In this document: positions 1-4,909 of the stretch, piece after piece
Numbering within the stretch: the stretch's first letter is position 1
Layout: each line of letters starts with the position of its first letter
Assembly: GCA_025454445.1 (NCBI GenBank)
Contig: JALOOK010000544.1
Span: 1-5,937 of the forward strand
Direction: 5' to 3'
DNA from: Oscillatoria sp. Prado101
GTDB lineage: Bacteria; Cyanobacteriota; Cyanobacteriia; Cyanobacteriales; Oscillatoriaceae
DNA: 5,937 bases
Notes under the pieces: model-generated
Database searches by the model: none
Told to the model about the DNA's origin: nothing
The model's input: the letters and a program-made list of their open reading frames with translations, nothing else
Position numbers and translations under genes: made by a program

Positions 1-127
1 AGATTCTTATAAAAAGAATGCCACCAGGCTGCAAGAAGCGATTCGGCGAGCCGGTGGGGTGAGCCGCGCTGCTGATATTATCGAACAGGTGATATCCACC
101 GGCAACCCCGTCCCCAGCACTGATTAA
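1..127 (+). CDS. Glycosyltransferase, MGT/UDP-glucosyltransferase type (C-terminal end only)
   Basis: Reading from position 2, the frame is open for 41 codons to a TAA at 125-127, so this is the 3' end of a gene that begins left of the window. The end reads DSYKKNATRLQEAIRRAGG, followed by VSRAADIIEQV. Asn-Ala-x-Arg-Leu-Gln, then Gly-Gly-Val-x-Arg-Ala-Ala-Asp-Ile-Ile-Glu, is the usual closing helix of bacterial MGT-family glycosyltransferases (GT1, GT-B fold; relatives of YjiC and CrtX). These transfer sugar from a nucleotide sugar to small lipophilic acceptors. The catalytic and donor-binding parts are outside the window, so the acceptor cannot be guessed. The stop codon interlocks with that of the opposing SRPBCC gene inside the tetramer TTAA. 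Family assignment from 41 residues is good but not certain. Confidence 0.66.
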   Translation, partial: DSYKKNATRLQEAIRRAGGVSRAADIIEQVISTGNPVPSTD

Positions 128-573
128 TCTCCCTCGCACTCCCGTTTCGTGACCTCGTGCCGGTAGCGAAACATCTCCTCCAGGCGCGACAGCACCCACA
201 TGCTGAGGAAAAGCTCAACCAGCCACCCACCGGGTAAGGCAAAATCAATGGCATCCGTCAGCTTGGTTTTGCCATTTTCCTCAGCAAATAAATGCCGGTG
301 CGTCCAGCTGGCCATTGGCCCTTCCACCTGTTCGTCAGCAAACAGCCGGTTTTTTTCGCAGGAGGTGTGACGCGCCACCCAGCGCACGGGAAATGGCCCC
401 AACCAAAGGCGAAATTCCGAAATAGCCCCCACCTCAAGCCCCCCCTCCCGGCGCACGATTTGCACCGGCTGCCACGGTGGCGTGAGAATTTTCAAAATAT
501 CCGGTCTTTCGTGGAAATTCCAAACCACTCCCACCGGCGCATTAATTAATACCGAACGTTTAAAGTGCAGCAT
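124..573 (-). CDS. SRPBCC-family protein (START-like, putative ligand-binding)
   Basis: This is a 149-residue, single-domain cytoplasmic protein without a signal peptide or membrane anchor. It opens with FKRSVLINAPVGVVWNFH at residues 4-21, the first beta strand and the 'P-x-x-x-V-W' helix start of SRPBCC/START-like folds (COG4276-like). The strand GAISEFRLWLGPFPVRWVAR lies in the middle, and a long C-terminal amphipathic helix (about residues 115-142) closes the hydrophobic cavity. The family binds hydrophobic ligands; some members are cyclases or coenzyme Q-binding proteins. No catalytic residue can be assigned here, so the ligand is unknown. The length is normal for a complete member. The ATG at 571-573 is chosen because the family motif begins four residues later. 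No good Shine-Dalgarno precedes it; TAAAAT just upstream could be a -10, which would imply a very short leader. It is convergent with the glycosyltransferase, and a functional link is only a guess. Confidence 0.82.
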   Translation of the reverse strand: MLHFKRSVLINAPVGVVWNFHERPDILKILTPPWQPVQIVRREGGLEVGAISEFRLWLGPFPVRWVARHTSCEKNRLFADEQVEGPMASWTHRHLFAEENGKTKLTDAIDFALPGGWLVELFLSMWVLSRLEEMFRYRHEVTKRECEGD

Positions 574-676
574 CCCGATTTTAGATTTTAACCAGCCAAT
601 TTAACGAAGCGGCAGCCGACTGTATTTGCCTGCCCACCACTCCCAGGGAACGATCCTTAAACGCACCCCACTTCTG

Positions 677-702
677 GAGAGACGCGACATGTCGCGTCTC
701 TC
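677..702. repeat. Perfect 26-bp palindrome (intergenic repeat)
   Basis: Two 13-base arms, GAGAGACGCGACA (677-689) and its exact complement (690-702), abut with no spacer. It lies between the SRPBCC gene start and the secreted-protein gene stop. GAGACGCGA...TCGCGTCTC palindromes are, from memory, scattered through many filamentous cyanobacterial genomes, so this is probably one copy of a dispersed family. It sits 24 bases past the stop of the upstream minus-strand gene and could act as a 3' stem-loop, but no T-tract follows on either strand. Confidence 0.85.
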
Positions 703-725
703 AGCCTTTTCCAAATAATTTAAAC

Positions 726-1232
726 TTACTCTCTTCCCGATTTTATCACCTCTTCCCTGCCGATCACCTTGCCATTCTGAGTGACCACTAGCTCTTCGGA
801 ATTGATAGTGTATGTCACATCCCCGTTCCTCGCACCAAAAGTGACACCGTCATAAGCTTCGATCGGCAAAGTCACGTTGCTCTTCGTCTCATTTCCCTTT
901 TCCACACCGACGTAAGTACGCATTCCCGTCTCATTATTGTGGCAAATATATATCTTGTAGTTTTTTGTCTCGAACCACCGGATCGCTCCTGAACGATATC
1001 CGCAAATCGCGTCAGCCAGCAACACCGGCCTGCTACTCGGTGAAATCCCTGATGCCCCCGGCTCAACATTGCCCGTTTCTCCCGCCTCCTGGAAAGGAGC
1101 CGCAACACCGGCAGCGCCCCCCGTCACTCCAGCTGCCTTCACCGCAGGGGCGAACAGCAAACACGCCCCCGCACTCAATAGGACCAGCTTCATGGCCCGC
1201 ATGCAATTCATTTCCCGTTTTGCCAGTGCCAT
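726..1232 (-). CDS. Secreted protein of unknown function
   Basis: This is a 168-residue exported protein. A basic n-region (Lys5, Arg6, Arg12, Lys15) precedes a hydrophobic core (residues 16-30, LVLLSAGACLLFAPA). A signal peptidase I site fits after Ala33 (Val31-Lys32-Ala33). Cys24 is inside the core without a proper lipobox, so a lipoprotein is unlikely. Residues 34-72 form a Gly/Ala/Pro-rich linker. Residues 73-168 look like a small beta-rich domain with two cysteines (Cys77, Cys97), which could form a disulfide in the periplasm, and end with NSEELVVTQNGKVIGREEV. I recall similar uncharacterised cyanobacterial proteins, but no function is known to me. The first ATG is used; GAGG lies only one base before it, too close for an ideal ribosome site. 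Met8, preceded by GGGA, and Met14 are possible alternative starts that keep the signal peptide. A promoter lies at 1308-1336 and the gene appears monocistronic. Confidence 0.72.
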   Translation of the reverse strand: MALAKREMNCMRAMKLVLLSAGACLLFAPAVKAAGVTGGAAGVAAPFQEAGETGNVEPGASGISPSSRPVLLADAICGYRSGAIRWFETKNYKIYICHNNETGMRTYVGVEKGNETKSNVTLPIEAYDGVTFGARNGDVTYTINSEELVVTQNGKVIGREEVIKSGRE

Positions 1233-1307
1233 ACCTCTATCCGCCTTTAGCTCAGTGGTGGTGTTCAGCAGACATGAGGGAGCAACGCCCTCAACTGTTT
1301 TCTCTCA

Positions 1308-1336
1308 ATTTTACCCCTCGGGCAGCGATTTGTCTC
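1308..1336 (-). promoter_or_regulatory. Candidate sigma-70 promoter of the secreted-protein gene
   Basis: On the minus strand a -10 hexamer TAAAAT (1313-1308) lies 17 bases after GAGACA (1336-1331), which matches four of six -35 consensus positions. Transcription would start near 1301, giving a leader of about 70 bases that contains a small 6-bp hairpin (1275-1293). Confidence 0.4.
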
Positions 1337-1441
1337 AGGCGTTAACTATTTCTTAATTATGGGGTGCCGGGGGCTGCTCACTTCACCCGGGACAGAGGTA
1401 GAATCAAGCGACTCTCCCCACTCCCCCTCGCGCGGAAGGGT

Positions 1442-1474
1442 AGAAACCCGGTTTCTTTAAGAAACCGGGTTTCT
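1442..1474. repeat. 33-bp double palindromic repeat (GAAACCSGGTTTC units)
   Basis: The 16-base arm AGAAACCCGGTTTCTT (1442-1457) is exactly complementary to 1459-1474, with a single T at 1458 between them. Each arm is itself a palindrome around one C/G (GAAACC-C-GGTTTC and GAAACC-G-GGTTTC), so the element is two inverted copies of one 15-mer. Copies of AGAAACCGGGTTTCT are, as far as I recall, a common dispersed repeat in Oscillatoriales genomes. It lies between two minus-strand genes and codes for nothing visible. Confidence 0.88.
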
Positions 1475-1527
1475 GGCCCATCACAGTTCTCACAAATCAT
1501 TTATAACCGCTATAGCAGCCAGTTTGG

Positions 1528-1545
1528 CCAGCGCCGAAGCGCCGG
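1528..1545 (-). terminator. Hairpin terminator of the radical SAM gene (UUCG loop, no U-tract)
   Basis: Seven bases after the stop codon, the minus-strand RNA can form CCGGCGC-UUCG-GCGCUGG: seven base pairs including one G-U, closed by the very stable UUCG tetraloop. On the plus strand the same position becomes an A-C mismatch, so the stem favours minus-strand RNA. The run of U that normally follows an intrinsic terminator is missing, so it may instead protect the 3' end. Confidence 0.5.
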
Positions 1546-1552
1546 CGCGAGC

Positions 1553-3165
1553 TTACTGGGGAAAAAGAGCCGTGGCAGCAGCTAGGTGCTTTTGCAGGGT
1601 GGCCACCGGCAGGGGGCCTTGCAAGTGGCTCCAGGGCAAAACTTGCTCTAATGACCAGTTGTCGTGGACATAAAAATCCATCTCGGGCAGTTTGCCGCGC
1701 AACTCTTTGAAAGCCCGCCGGTAACTGCCGAGAGACTCGCCGTAGTGCCGCACTAATTCTAACAAATGAGACAGCCGCCTGTCGCCCCTGGAAATTAATG
1801 CCTGAATCACTGACCAGTTGTAACTTTCCGGGCGAAAATCGGCCCCGTCGCGCCGCAATTGTTTTTCCAGGAACTTCAGCCGCTTTTCCGCATCCCCGCT
1901 CACCCCAAACCACTGAAACGGCGTGTGAGCCTTCGGCACAAAAGTGCTGCAACCCAGCGTCAATCTCAATCCCGGCGCGGCTTTTTTAATGTCTCGCACC
2001 ATCGCCACTGTTTGCTCTATATCTGCTGGCTCCTCCCCGGGCAGTCCCACCATTCCGTAAAGCTTAATACCGCTCAAACCTCCGGCTTTTGCATTAACAG
2101 CGGCGGCAATAATCTCATCATTATTGAGTTTTTTGTTGATAATTTGCCGCAGTCTTTCGGAACCGCTTTCCACAGCAATCGTCAGAGATCGCGTATCTCG
2201 CTTAGCCAGAATTTGCGCTAACTTCTCAGTGACGGTATTTGTCCGCACCGACGCTAAACTCAGCCGCACGCCGTCATACTTTGGCTGGCTCAAATAATCC
2301 AGCAGCGTCTCAAATTCAGGGTGCTGGGTGACAGACGCGCCCAACAAACCCAGCCGGTCAGTTACCTGCAGCCCCCGCTCAATAGCAGGAATCAGCGAAG
2401 CTTCCACACTCGCCGTTCTAAACGGCAAAGTCAGATAGCTCGCCAAACAGAACCGGCACATTTCCGGACAGCTGCGCACCACTTCCACCATGTAGATGTT
2501 TGACCAAGCCGCTTTTTCTGTCACCACCGTTGAAGCAGAGAGAATATTGCCCCGGTAAGTTTGCTTTTGCACCTGCGCCGGAATCTCTGGTAATGCCGGC
2601 GCAATCGATTTGATAGCCCCATCCGGACTGTAATACTCTACTTCATAAAGGCTGGGAACATAAACTCCCGGCACTTGTGCCAGATGCTGCAGCTGAATTA
2701 ACCTTTCAGCGTTTCGCACTTGCTTGTAAGCTTCGATGAAATCCCCCAGCAGGTTTTCCCCATCTCCCAGCAAAATCACATCAAAGAAATCTGCGAAGGG
2801 TTCTGGGTTCGCCGTCAACACCGGCCCCCCACCGAATACAATCGGATGGCTCTCAGTGCGATTCGCCGCCCGAATCGGAATTTCTAGGAATTCCAGCAGG
2901 CTGAGGATATTGACATAATCGAGTTCCCATGATAGGGAAAATCCCACTAATTCTGGAGATGCCGGCAGTTGCTCGCGGGTGTCTGTAGCCGGCTGGTACG
3001 CACATCGGGGCGCATGGCTAAAGTTGCCCACACCACTTGATAGCCCAGGCTGGTTATGCCAACGCTGTACTCGTTGGGAAACGCAAAAATAGTGGGCACC
3101 GCACCGGCATCCGGGGTTGCCGGTGTGAATAGGAGTCGCTCAGCAGAAAATACGTCAGCCGTCAC
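1553..3165 (-). CDS. B12-binding-type radical SAM protein, split by one frameshift
   Basis: Two overlapping frames together give one protein of about 536 residues. The 5' frame starts at the GTG at 3163-3165 and runs VFSAERLLFTPATP...FAFPNEYSVGITSLGYQVVWATL to SRL; the 3' frame continues as DTREQLPASPELVGFSLSWELDYV to the TAA at 1553-1555. The shift lies at 2984-2985. The N-terminal third resembles the B12-binding-like domain of COG1032 proteins (GGGPVLTANPEPFADFFDVI, then GDGE). The radical SAM core follows, with CPEMCRFC at about residue 232, whose three Cys (Cx3Cx2C) would hold the 4Fe-4S cluster; AVESGSERLR and KLYGMVGLPGEE are typical later core strands. Substrate is unknown. In the 3' frame alone the first ATG is at 3029-3031 (492 codons), but that product would lack the conserved start. 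No other start exists between the GTG and the upstream in-frame TAG. Genuine inactivation and a sequence error are both possible. Confidence 0.85.
2981..2988 (-). other. Frameshift site within the radical SAM gene
   Basis: On the minus strand the 5' frame reads CTA (Leu, 2988-2986), two bases CA follow (2985-2984), then the 3' frame resumes at GAC (Asp, 2983-2981). Family members, as I remember them, have about two residues between this Leu and Asp (SRLxTDT). Loss of four bases from a CAGACAGAC run, or of one base, would account for the shift. No slippery heptamer is present, so programmed frameshifting is unlikely. Confidence 0.75.
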
Positions 3166-3204
3166 AGATGAGTTAGAATTGCATGCTTTACAGGTCTATC
3201 TGCA

Positions 3205-3232
3205 ATTTTATCTTTTTTCCGGGCACCGGCAA
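3205..3232 (-). promoter_or_regulatory. Candidate promoter of the radical SAM gene
   Basis: On the minus strand TTGCCG (3232-3227; four of six -35 matches) is followed after 16 bases by TAAAAT (3210-3205). Transcription would start near 3198, about 33 bases before the GTG. The -35 overlaps the right-hand CACCGGCA octamer copy and the left arm of the stem at 3229-3245. Confidence 0.4.
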
Positions 3233-3250
3233 GGGTTGCCCTTGCTTTTA
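3229..3250 (+). terminator. Terminator-like stem-loop (plus strand)
   Basis: GCAAGGG (3229-3235) and CCCTTGC (3239-3245) pair perfectly around a TTG loop, followed by TTTTA on the plus strand. No plus-strand gene ends here, so it may instead be a hairpin overlapping the promoter of the minus-strand radical SAM gene, or a block against antisense transcription. Confidence 0.35.
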
Positions 3251-3251
3251 T

Positions 3252-3276
3252 CGTTTCCAGCCTGAGGCTGGAAACG
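3252..3276. repeat. 25-bp palindrome upstream of the radical SAM gene
   Basis: Arms CGTTTCCAGCCT (3252-3263) and AGGCTGGAAACG (3265-3276) are exact complements around a single G. It lies between the SemiSWEET stop and the radical SAM promoter, and could serve as a 3' stem-loop for the SemiSWEET transcript, though no U-tract follows in that direction. Similar GTTTCCAGCC...GGCTGGAAAC palindromes are, from memory, dispersed repeats in cyanobacteria. Confidence 0.82.
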
Positions 3277-3408
3277 CAAATATACAGGCTCTACCTCCTC
3301 TCAATTTGGGAGACGCATATATAGACGATTCCCCTGTCTCAAGTTCTTGCTGTAAATACGTCTGCCAGAGGATAATCATGCCTGGACATCTCTCTCACAG
3401 GCAGCGGC

Positions 3409-3663
3409 TTATTTGTATTTTATTTTTAGCCCTAATATTGTGAGGTTCAGCATCAAGGTAATCAGGTTAGCTAGAATTACGGGAACAGACTTTATAAGCA
3501 GGCCGTACACTAGCCACAAGAAGCTGCCGGTGCAGAACCGAACCAGCATTTCTAAAGAGACATCTTTGGCCTTGCGGCTTTTCCAAGTTTTCATTACTTG
3601 CGGAACAAAAGCTCCCGTTGTTAGCGTCGCCGCTGTCAATCCTAAAATGTTAATCCAATCCAT
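3409..3663 (-). CDS. SemiSWEET sugar transporter (MtN3/saliva, PQ-loop family)
   Basis: This is an 84-residue inner-membrane protein with three transmembrane helices: about residues 4-22, 41-57 and 60-79. SemiSWEETs are half-size relatives of plant SWEETs and work as homodimers, moving sugars along their gradient. Family marks are visible. The PQ motif at Pro21-Gln22 is followed by the basic loop KTWKSRKAKDVS. Trp50 in FLWLVYG and Asn66 in PVILANLITL are 16 residues apart, matching the Trp/Asn pair that contacts sugar in characterised bacterial SemiSWEETs. The length is normal and the C-terminus (LKIKYK) is basic. The ATG at 3661-3663 is the only sensible start; no strong Shine-Dalgarno precedes it. 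A near-consensus promoter gives a leader of about 27 bases. The gene is alone; no sugar-metabolism gene is adjacent, so the transported sugar cannot be named. Confidence 0.92.
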   Translation of the reverse strand: MDWINILGLTAATLTTGAFVPQVMKTWKSRKAKDVSLEMLVRFCTGSFLWLVYGLLIKSVPVILANLITLMLNLTILGLKIKYK

Positions 3664-3697
3664 CTACTTGTCAGGCATTTACCAGAGACTGGTGGTC

Positions 3698-3727
3698 AGT
3701 ATAAGACAAATTTAGTAGTGTGGTCAA
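3698..3727 (-). promoter_or_regulatory. Sigma-70 promoter of the SemiSWEET gene
   Basis: On the minus strand TTGACC (3727-3722, five of six consensus) is followed after 18 bases by TATACT (3703-3698, five of six). The start would fall near 3690, about 27 bases before the ATG. The short leader contains a 5-bp stem, ACCAG/CTGGT. It is the best promoter in the window. Confidence 0.68.
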
Positions 3728-3801
3728 GGGGAGTTTTTTGGCAATAAATGACTCGCCGAAACGTGGATGTGGCACCCTCTGGCTATCCGGTGCGAAACGC
3801 A

Positions 3802-3832
3802 GGCGGCTCCCAAAAGTGAGCGCCGCTTTTTT
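3802..3832 (+). terminator. Intrinsic terminator without an obvious gene upstream
   Basis: GGC-G-GCTC (3802-3809) pairs with GAGC-GCC (3818-3824) as seven G-C-rich pairs with one bulged G and an 8-base loop; GC and then six T (3827-3832) follow. This is the classic plus-strand intrinsic terminator shape. No plus-strand coding sequence ends before it: the region to the left is the promoter of the minus-strand SemiSWEET gene. It may end a short untranslated RNA starting around 3700-3760. Confidence 0.6.
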
Positions 3833-4301
3833 CAGCTTCACTTACCGTCTTTTTCAGTTGCTAGGCAGTAGGATTTTGAGGCGGCAAAATGTTTCACCCC
3901 CCTTTGATGTTCTTTATAGGGCCTGGTAGATGCCTCGATTTCCGGTCGGTCGCTAAAGGCAGCCGTCATTTGGCGATAATTTTCACTATTATACTCTAAG
4001 AGGCACAGTGCGGCACCGGCAGTCCGGGATCGCGTTCGGGACCTTGCGGGGGCGCCAGATGTCCCGCCTGCACTCAACAGCTGCCGGCACCGGCACCCGA
4101 TGTCCCCACCGCCTCATGGCCCCAAGCTGCAAGCACCCCTATCCCCACCCCAGCCACCGGGCGGCGGTAAGTCCCCAAAGGGCGTGGCGGAGTCAGGAGT
4201 GCCGGTGAGTGCCTGCTTGCCTTGCGCTGGCACACGGCGCTCGCGTCGGTGTCCCAGCCCGCGAGTCGTTAAACTCCATCAATGTCAGGTATAGTTGCCA
4301 C
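3833..4301. other. Gene-poor intergenic stretch
   Basis: No supported gene. Several open frames of 60-80 codons exist on both strands, but they overlap each other, are rich in Arg, Pro and Ser, and show no recognisable domain. They reflect the scarcity of stops in the GC-rich part (about 4008-4262). Three CACCGGCA/TGCCGGTG octamers occur (4014, 4088, 4200), and a 6-bp inverted repeat CTCGCG/CGCGAG (4240-4245 with 4260-4265). A TATAGT at 4290-4295 could be a -10 for the downstream small ORF, but its -35 is poor. Confidence 0.5.
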
Positions 4302-4460
4302 ATGGGGGTGCATCCTTTGACTTTACCTGAGAAACAGTTGATTGCTATCATCCAACAACGAGAGCTTTTCCAGGCTCTCCCCAAACCGGCAGCCAATTCA
4401 GGTTCAACCGGGGACAGACTAGCCCAACTGCCCAAAAGCAGATTCACTCACAAGCGCTGA
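4302..4460 (+). CDS. Possible small ORF (52 residues) just upstream of the STAS gene
   Basis: From the ATG at 4302-4304 the frame runs 52 codons to the TGA at 4458-4460, five bases before the STAS start, the spacing expected of a translationally coupled pair. The product starts MGVHPLTLPEKQLIAIIQQR, with a predicted amphipathic helix at about residues 9-26, followed by a polar, Pro/Ser-rich, basic tail. It has no membrane segment and no domain I recognise. The codons look more ordinary than those of the GC-rich open frames upstream. Against it: no clear Shine-Dalgarno, and the best STAS promoter candidate lies inside it. The same frame is open back to an ATG at 4209, but that extension looks noncoding. 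It could equally be just the STAS leader region. Confidence 0.3.
   Translation: MGVHPLTLPEKQLIAIIQQRELFQALPKPAANSGSTGDRLAQLPKSRFTHKR
4323..4351 (+). promoter_or_regulatory. Candidate extended -10 promoter of the STAS gene
   Basis: TTTACC (4323-4328, four of six -35 positions) and TATCAT (4346-4351) are separated by 17 bases, and the -10 is preceded by TGC, an extended -10 element. The start would be near 4358, giving a leader of about 108 bases. That leader begins with a 6-bp stem, GAGAGC (4360-4365) with GCTCTC (4374-4379), around an 8-base loop. Confidence 0.38.
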
Positions 4461-4465
4461 AATCT

Positions 4466-4792
4466 ATGAGTCCTGTTGTGAAAGTTCTTCAACCCTCTGG
4501 CCTTTTAGACGGTACTAAGGCCACTCAAGTGCGCCAAGAGATTGACGGCATTCTTACCCAGGGAGCGGATATCGTATTAATCGATCTCAAGGATGTCACC
4601 TTCATTGACAGTTCTGGTTTGGGTGCTCTGGTGTCAGCGCTCAAAGCCGTGCGCTCTGCCGGGAGTAAGCTGTTTATCTGCTCGATAAACGCTCAAGTCA
4701 AGATGCTGTTTGAACTGACAAGTATGGATCGCGTGTTTCAGATATTCCCCAACCAGGATGAATTCAAAAAGAAGGTTATGTCAGCAAATTAA
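4466..4792 (+). CDS. STAS-domain anti-sigma factor antagonist (SpoIIAA/RsbV type)
   Basis: This 108-residue protein is a single STAS domain and complete in length. In partner switching the unphosphorylated form binds an anti-sigma serine kinase and frees its sigma factor or other target; the kinase phosphorylates it and a PP2C phosphatase reverses this. The signature DVTFIDSSGLGALVSALKAV (residues 43-62) contains Asp48-Ser49-Ser50-Gly-Leu-Gly. By alignment with RsbV, Ser49, directly after the Asp, should be the phosphosite. The opening beta strand (residues 4-10), the GxLD turn (Gly12-Leu-Leu-Asp15) and the second helix region (residues 76-90, AQVKMLFELTSMDRV) are typical. The ATG at 4466 is used because only it preserves the first strand at normal length; no strong Shine-Dalgarno precedes it. 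It converges on the receiver-PP2C phosphatase gene, whose product is the natural candidate for dephosphorylating it. Confidence 0.93.
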   Translation: MSPVVKVLQPSGLLDGTKATQVRQEIDGILTQGADIVLIDLKDVTFIDSSGLGALVSALKAVRSAGSKLFICSINAQVKMLFELTSMDRVFQIFPNQDEFKKKVMSAN

Positions 4793-4827
4793 GGGACTTG
4801 GTATCTGAGTAAGTCTAGAAGTTTGAA

Positions 4828-4853
4828 CAGGGAATTTTGCCTTGATAATTTTT
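4828..4853 (+). terminator. Weak intrinsic terminator of the STAS gene
   Basis: CAGGG (4828-4832) and CCTTG (4840-4844) form a 5-bp stem in plus-strand RNA, with one G-U, around a 7-base loop. ATAATTTTT follows. It lies 35 bases after the STAS stop and before the convergent phosphatase gene. The stem is short, so efficiency is doubtful. Confidence 0.38.
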
Positions 4854-4909
4854 AATGCTTTTCACAATTCCTCATTCAAATTTATCCCAACGTCCCTTGA
4901 TTATAGCCG

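Larger units (their letters stand above)
1233..1552. other. Intergenic region with promoter, palindromic repeat and terminator
   Basis: No credible gene is present; the open frames here lack family resemblance and overlap structural elements. From left to right it holds the leader of the secreted-protein gene, with a 6-bp stem (TGAGGG at 1275-1280 with CCCTCA at 1288-1293), the promoter at 1308-1336, the double palindromic repeat at 1442-1474, and the terminator hairpin of the radical SAM gene at 1528-1545. I see nothing in 1340-1440. Confidence 0.6.

Noticed and set aside
677..702. The palindrome as a CRISPR repeat or phage attachment site
   Set aside because: There is only one copy in the window, with no spacers, no flanking direct repeat and no integrase gene.
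965..1356. Plus-strand open frames opposite the secreted-protein gene
   Set aside because: They are antisense shadows of a gene with a clear signal peptide, rich in Pro and Ser, and cross the opposite-strand promoter.
1497..1952. 151-codon minus-strand open frame overlapping the end of the radical SAM gene
   Set aside because: It is a shadow frame: the overlapping frame encodes the conserved radical SAM protein, and this one has no domain.
2981..2988. Programmed ribosomal frameshifting in the radical SAM gene
   Set aside because: No slippery heptamer, stimulatory Shine-Dalgarno or downstream pseudoknot was seen at the junction, and the family normally uses one frame.
3720..3929. 69-codon plus-strand open frame with a GTG start
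   Set aside because: A strong intrinsic terminator (3802-3832) lies inside it, and the product resembles no family.
3838..4077. 79-codon open frame on the minus strand
   Set aside because: Composition is Arg/Ser/Ala-rich with no domain, its end lies just past the plus-strand terminator, and there is no ribosome site. It is most likely chance in a stop-poor region.
4008..4294. Overlapping plus-strand open frames in the GC-rich block
   Set aside because: Two frames are open at once, both Pro/Ser/Arg-rich and unrecognisable, which is what stop-poor GC-rich noncoding DNA gives.
4791..4897. Long-range inverted repeat AAGGGAC/GTCCCTT flanking the STAS-phosphatase gap
   Set aside because: Seven bases about 100 bases apart can occur by chance, and the local 4828-4853 stem with its T-tract explains termination better.
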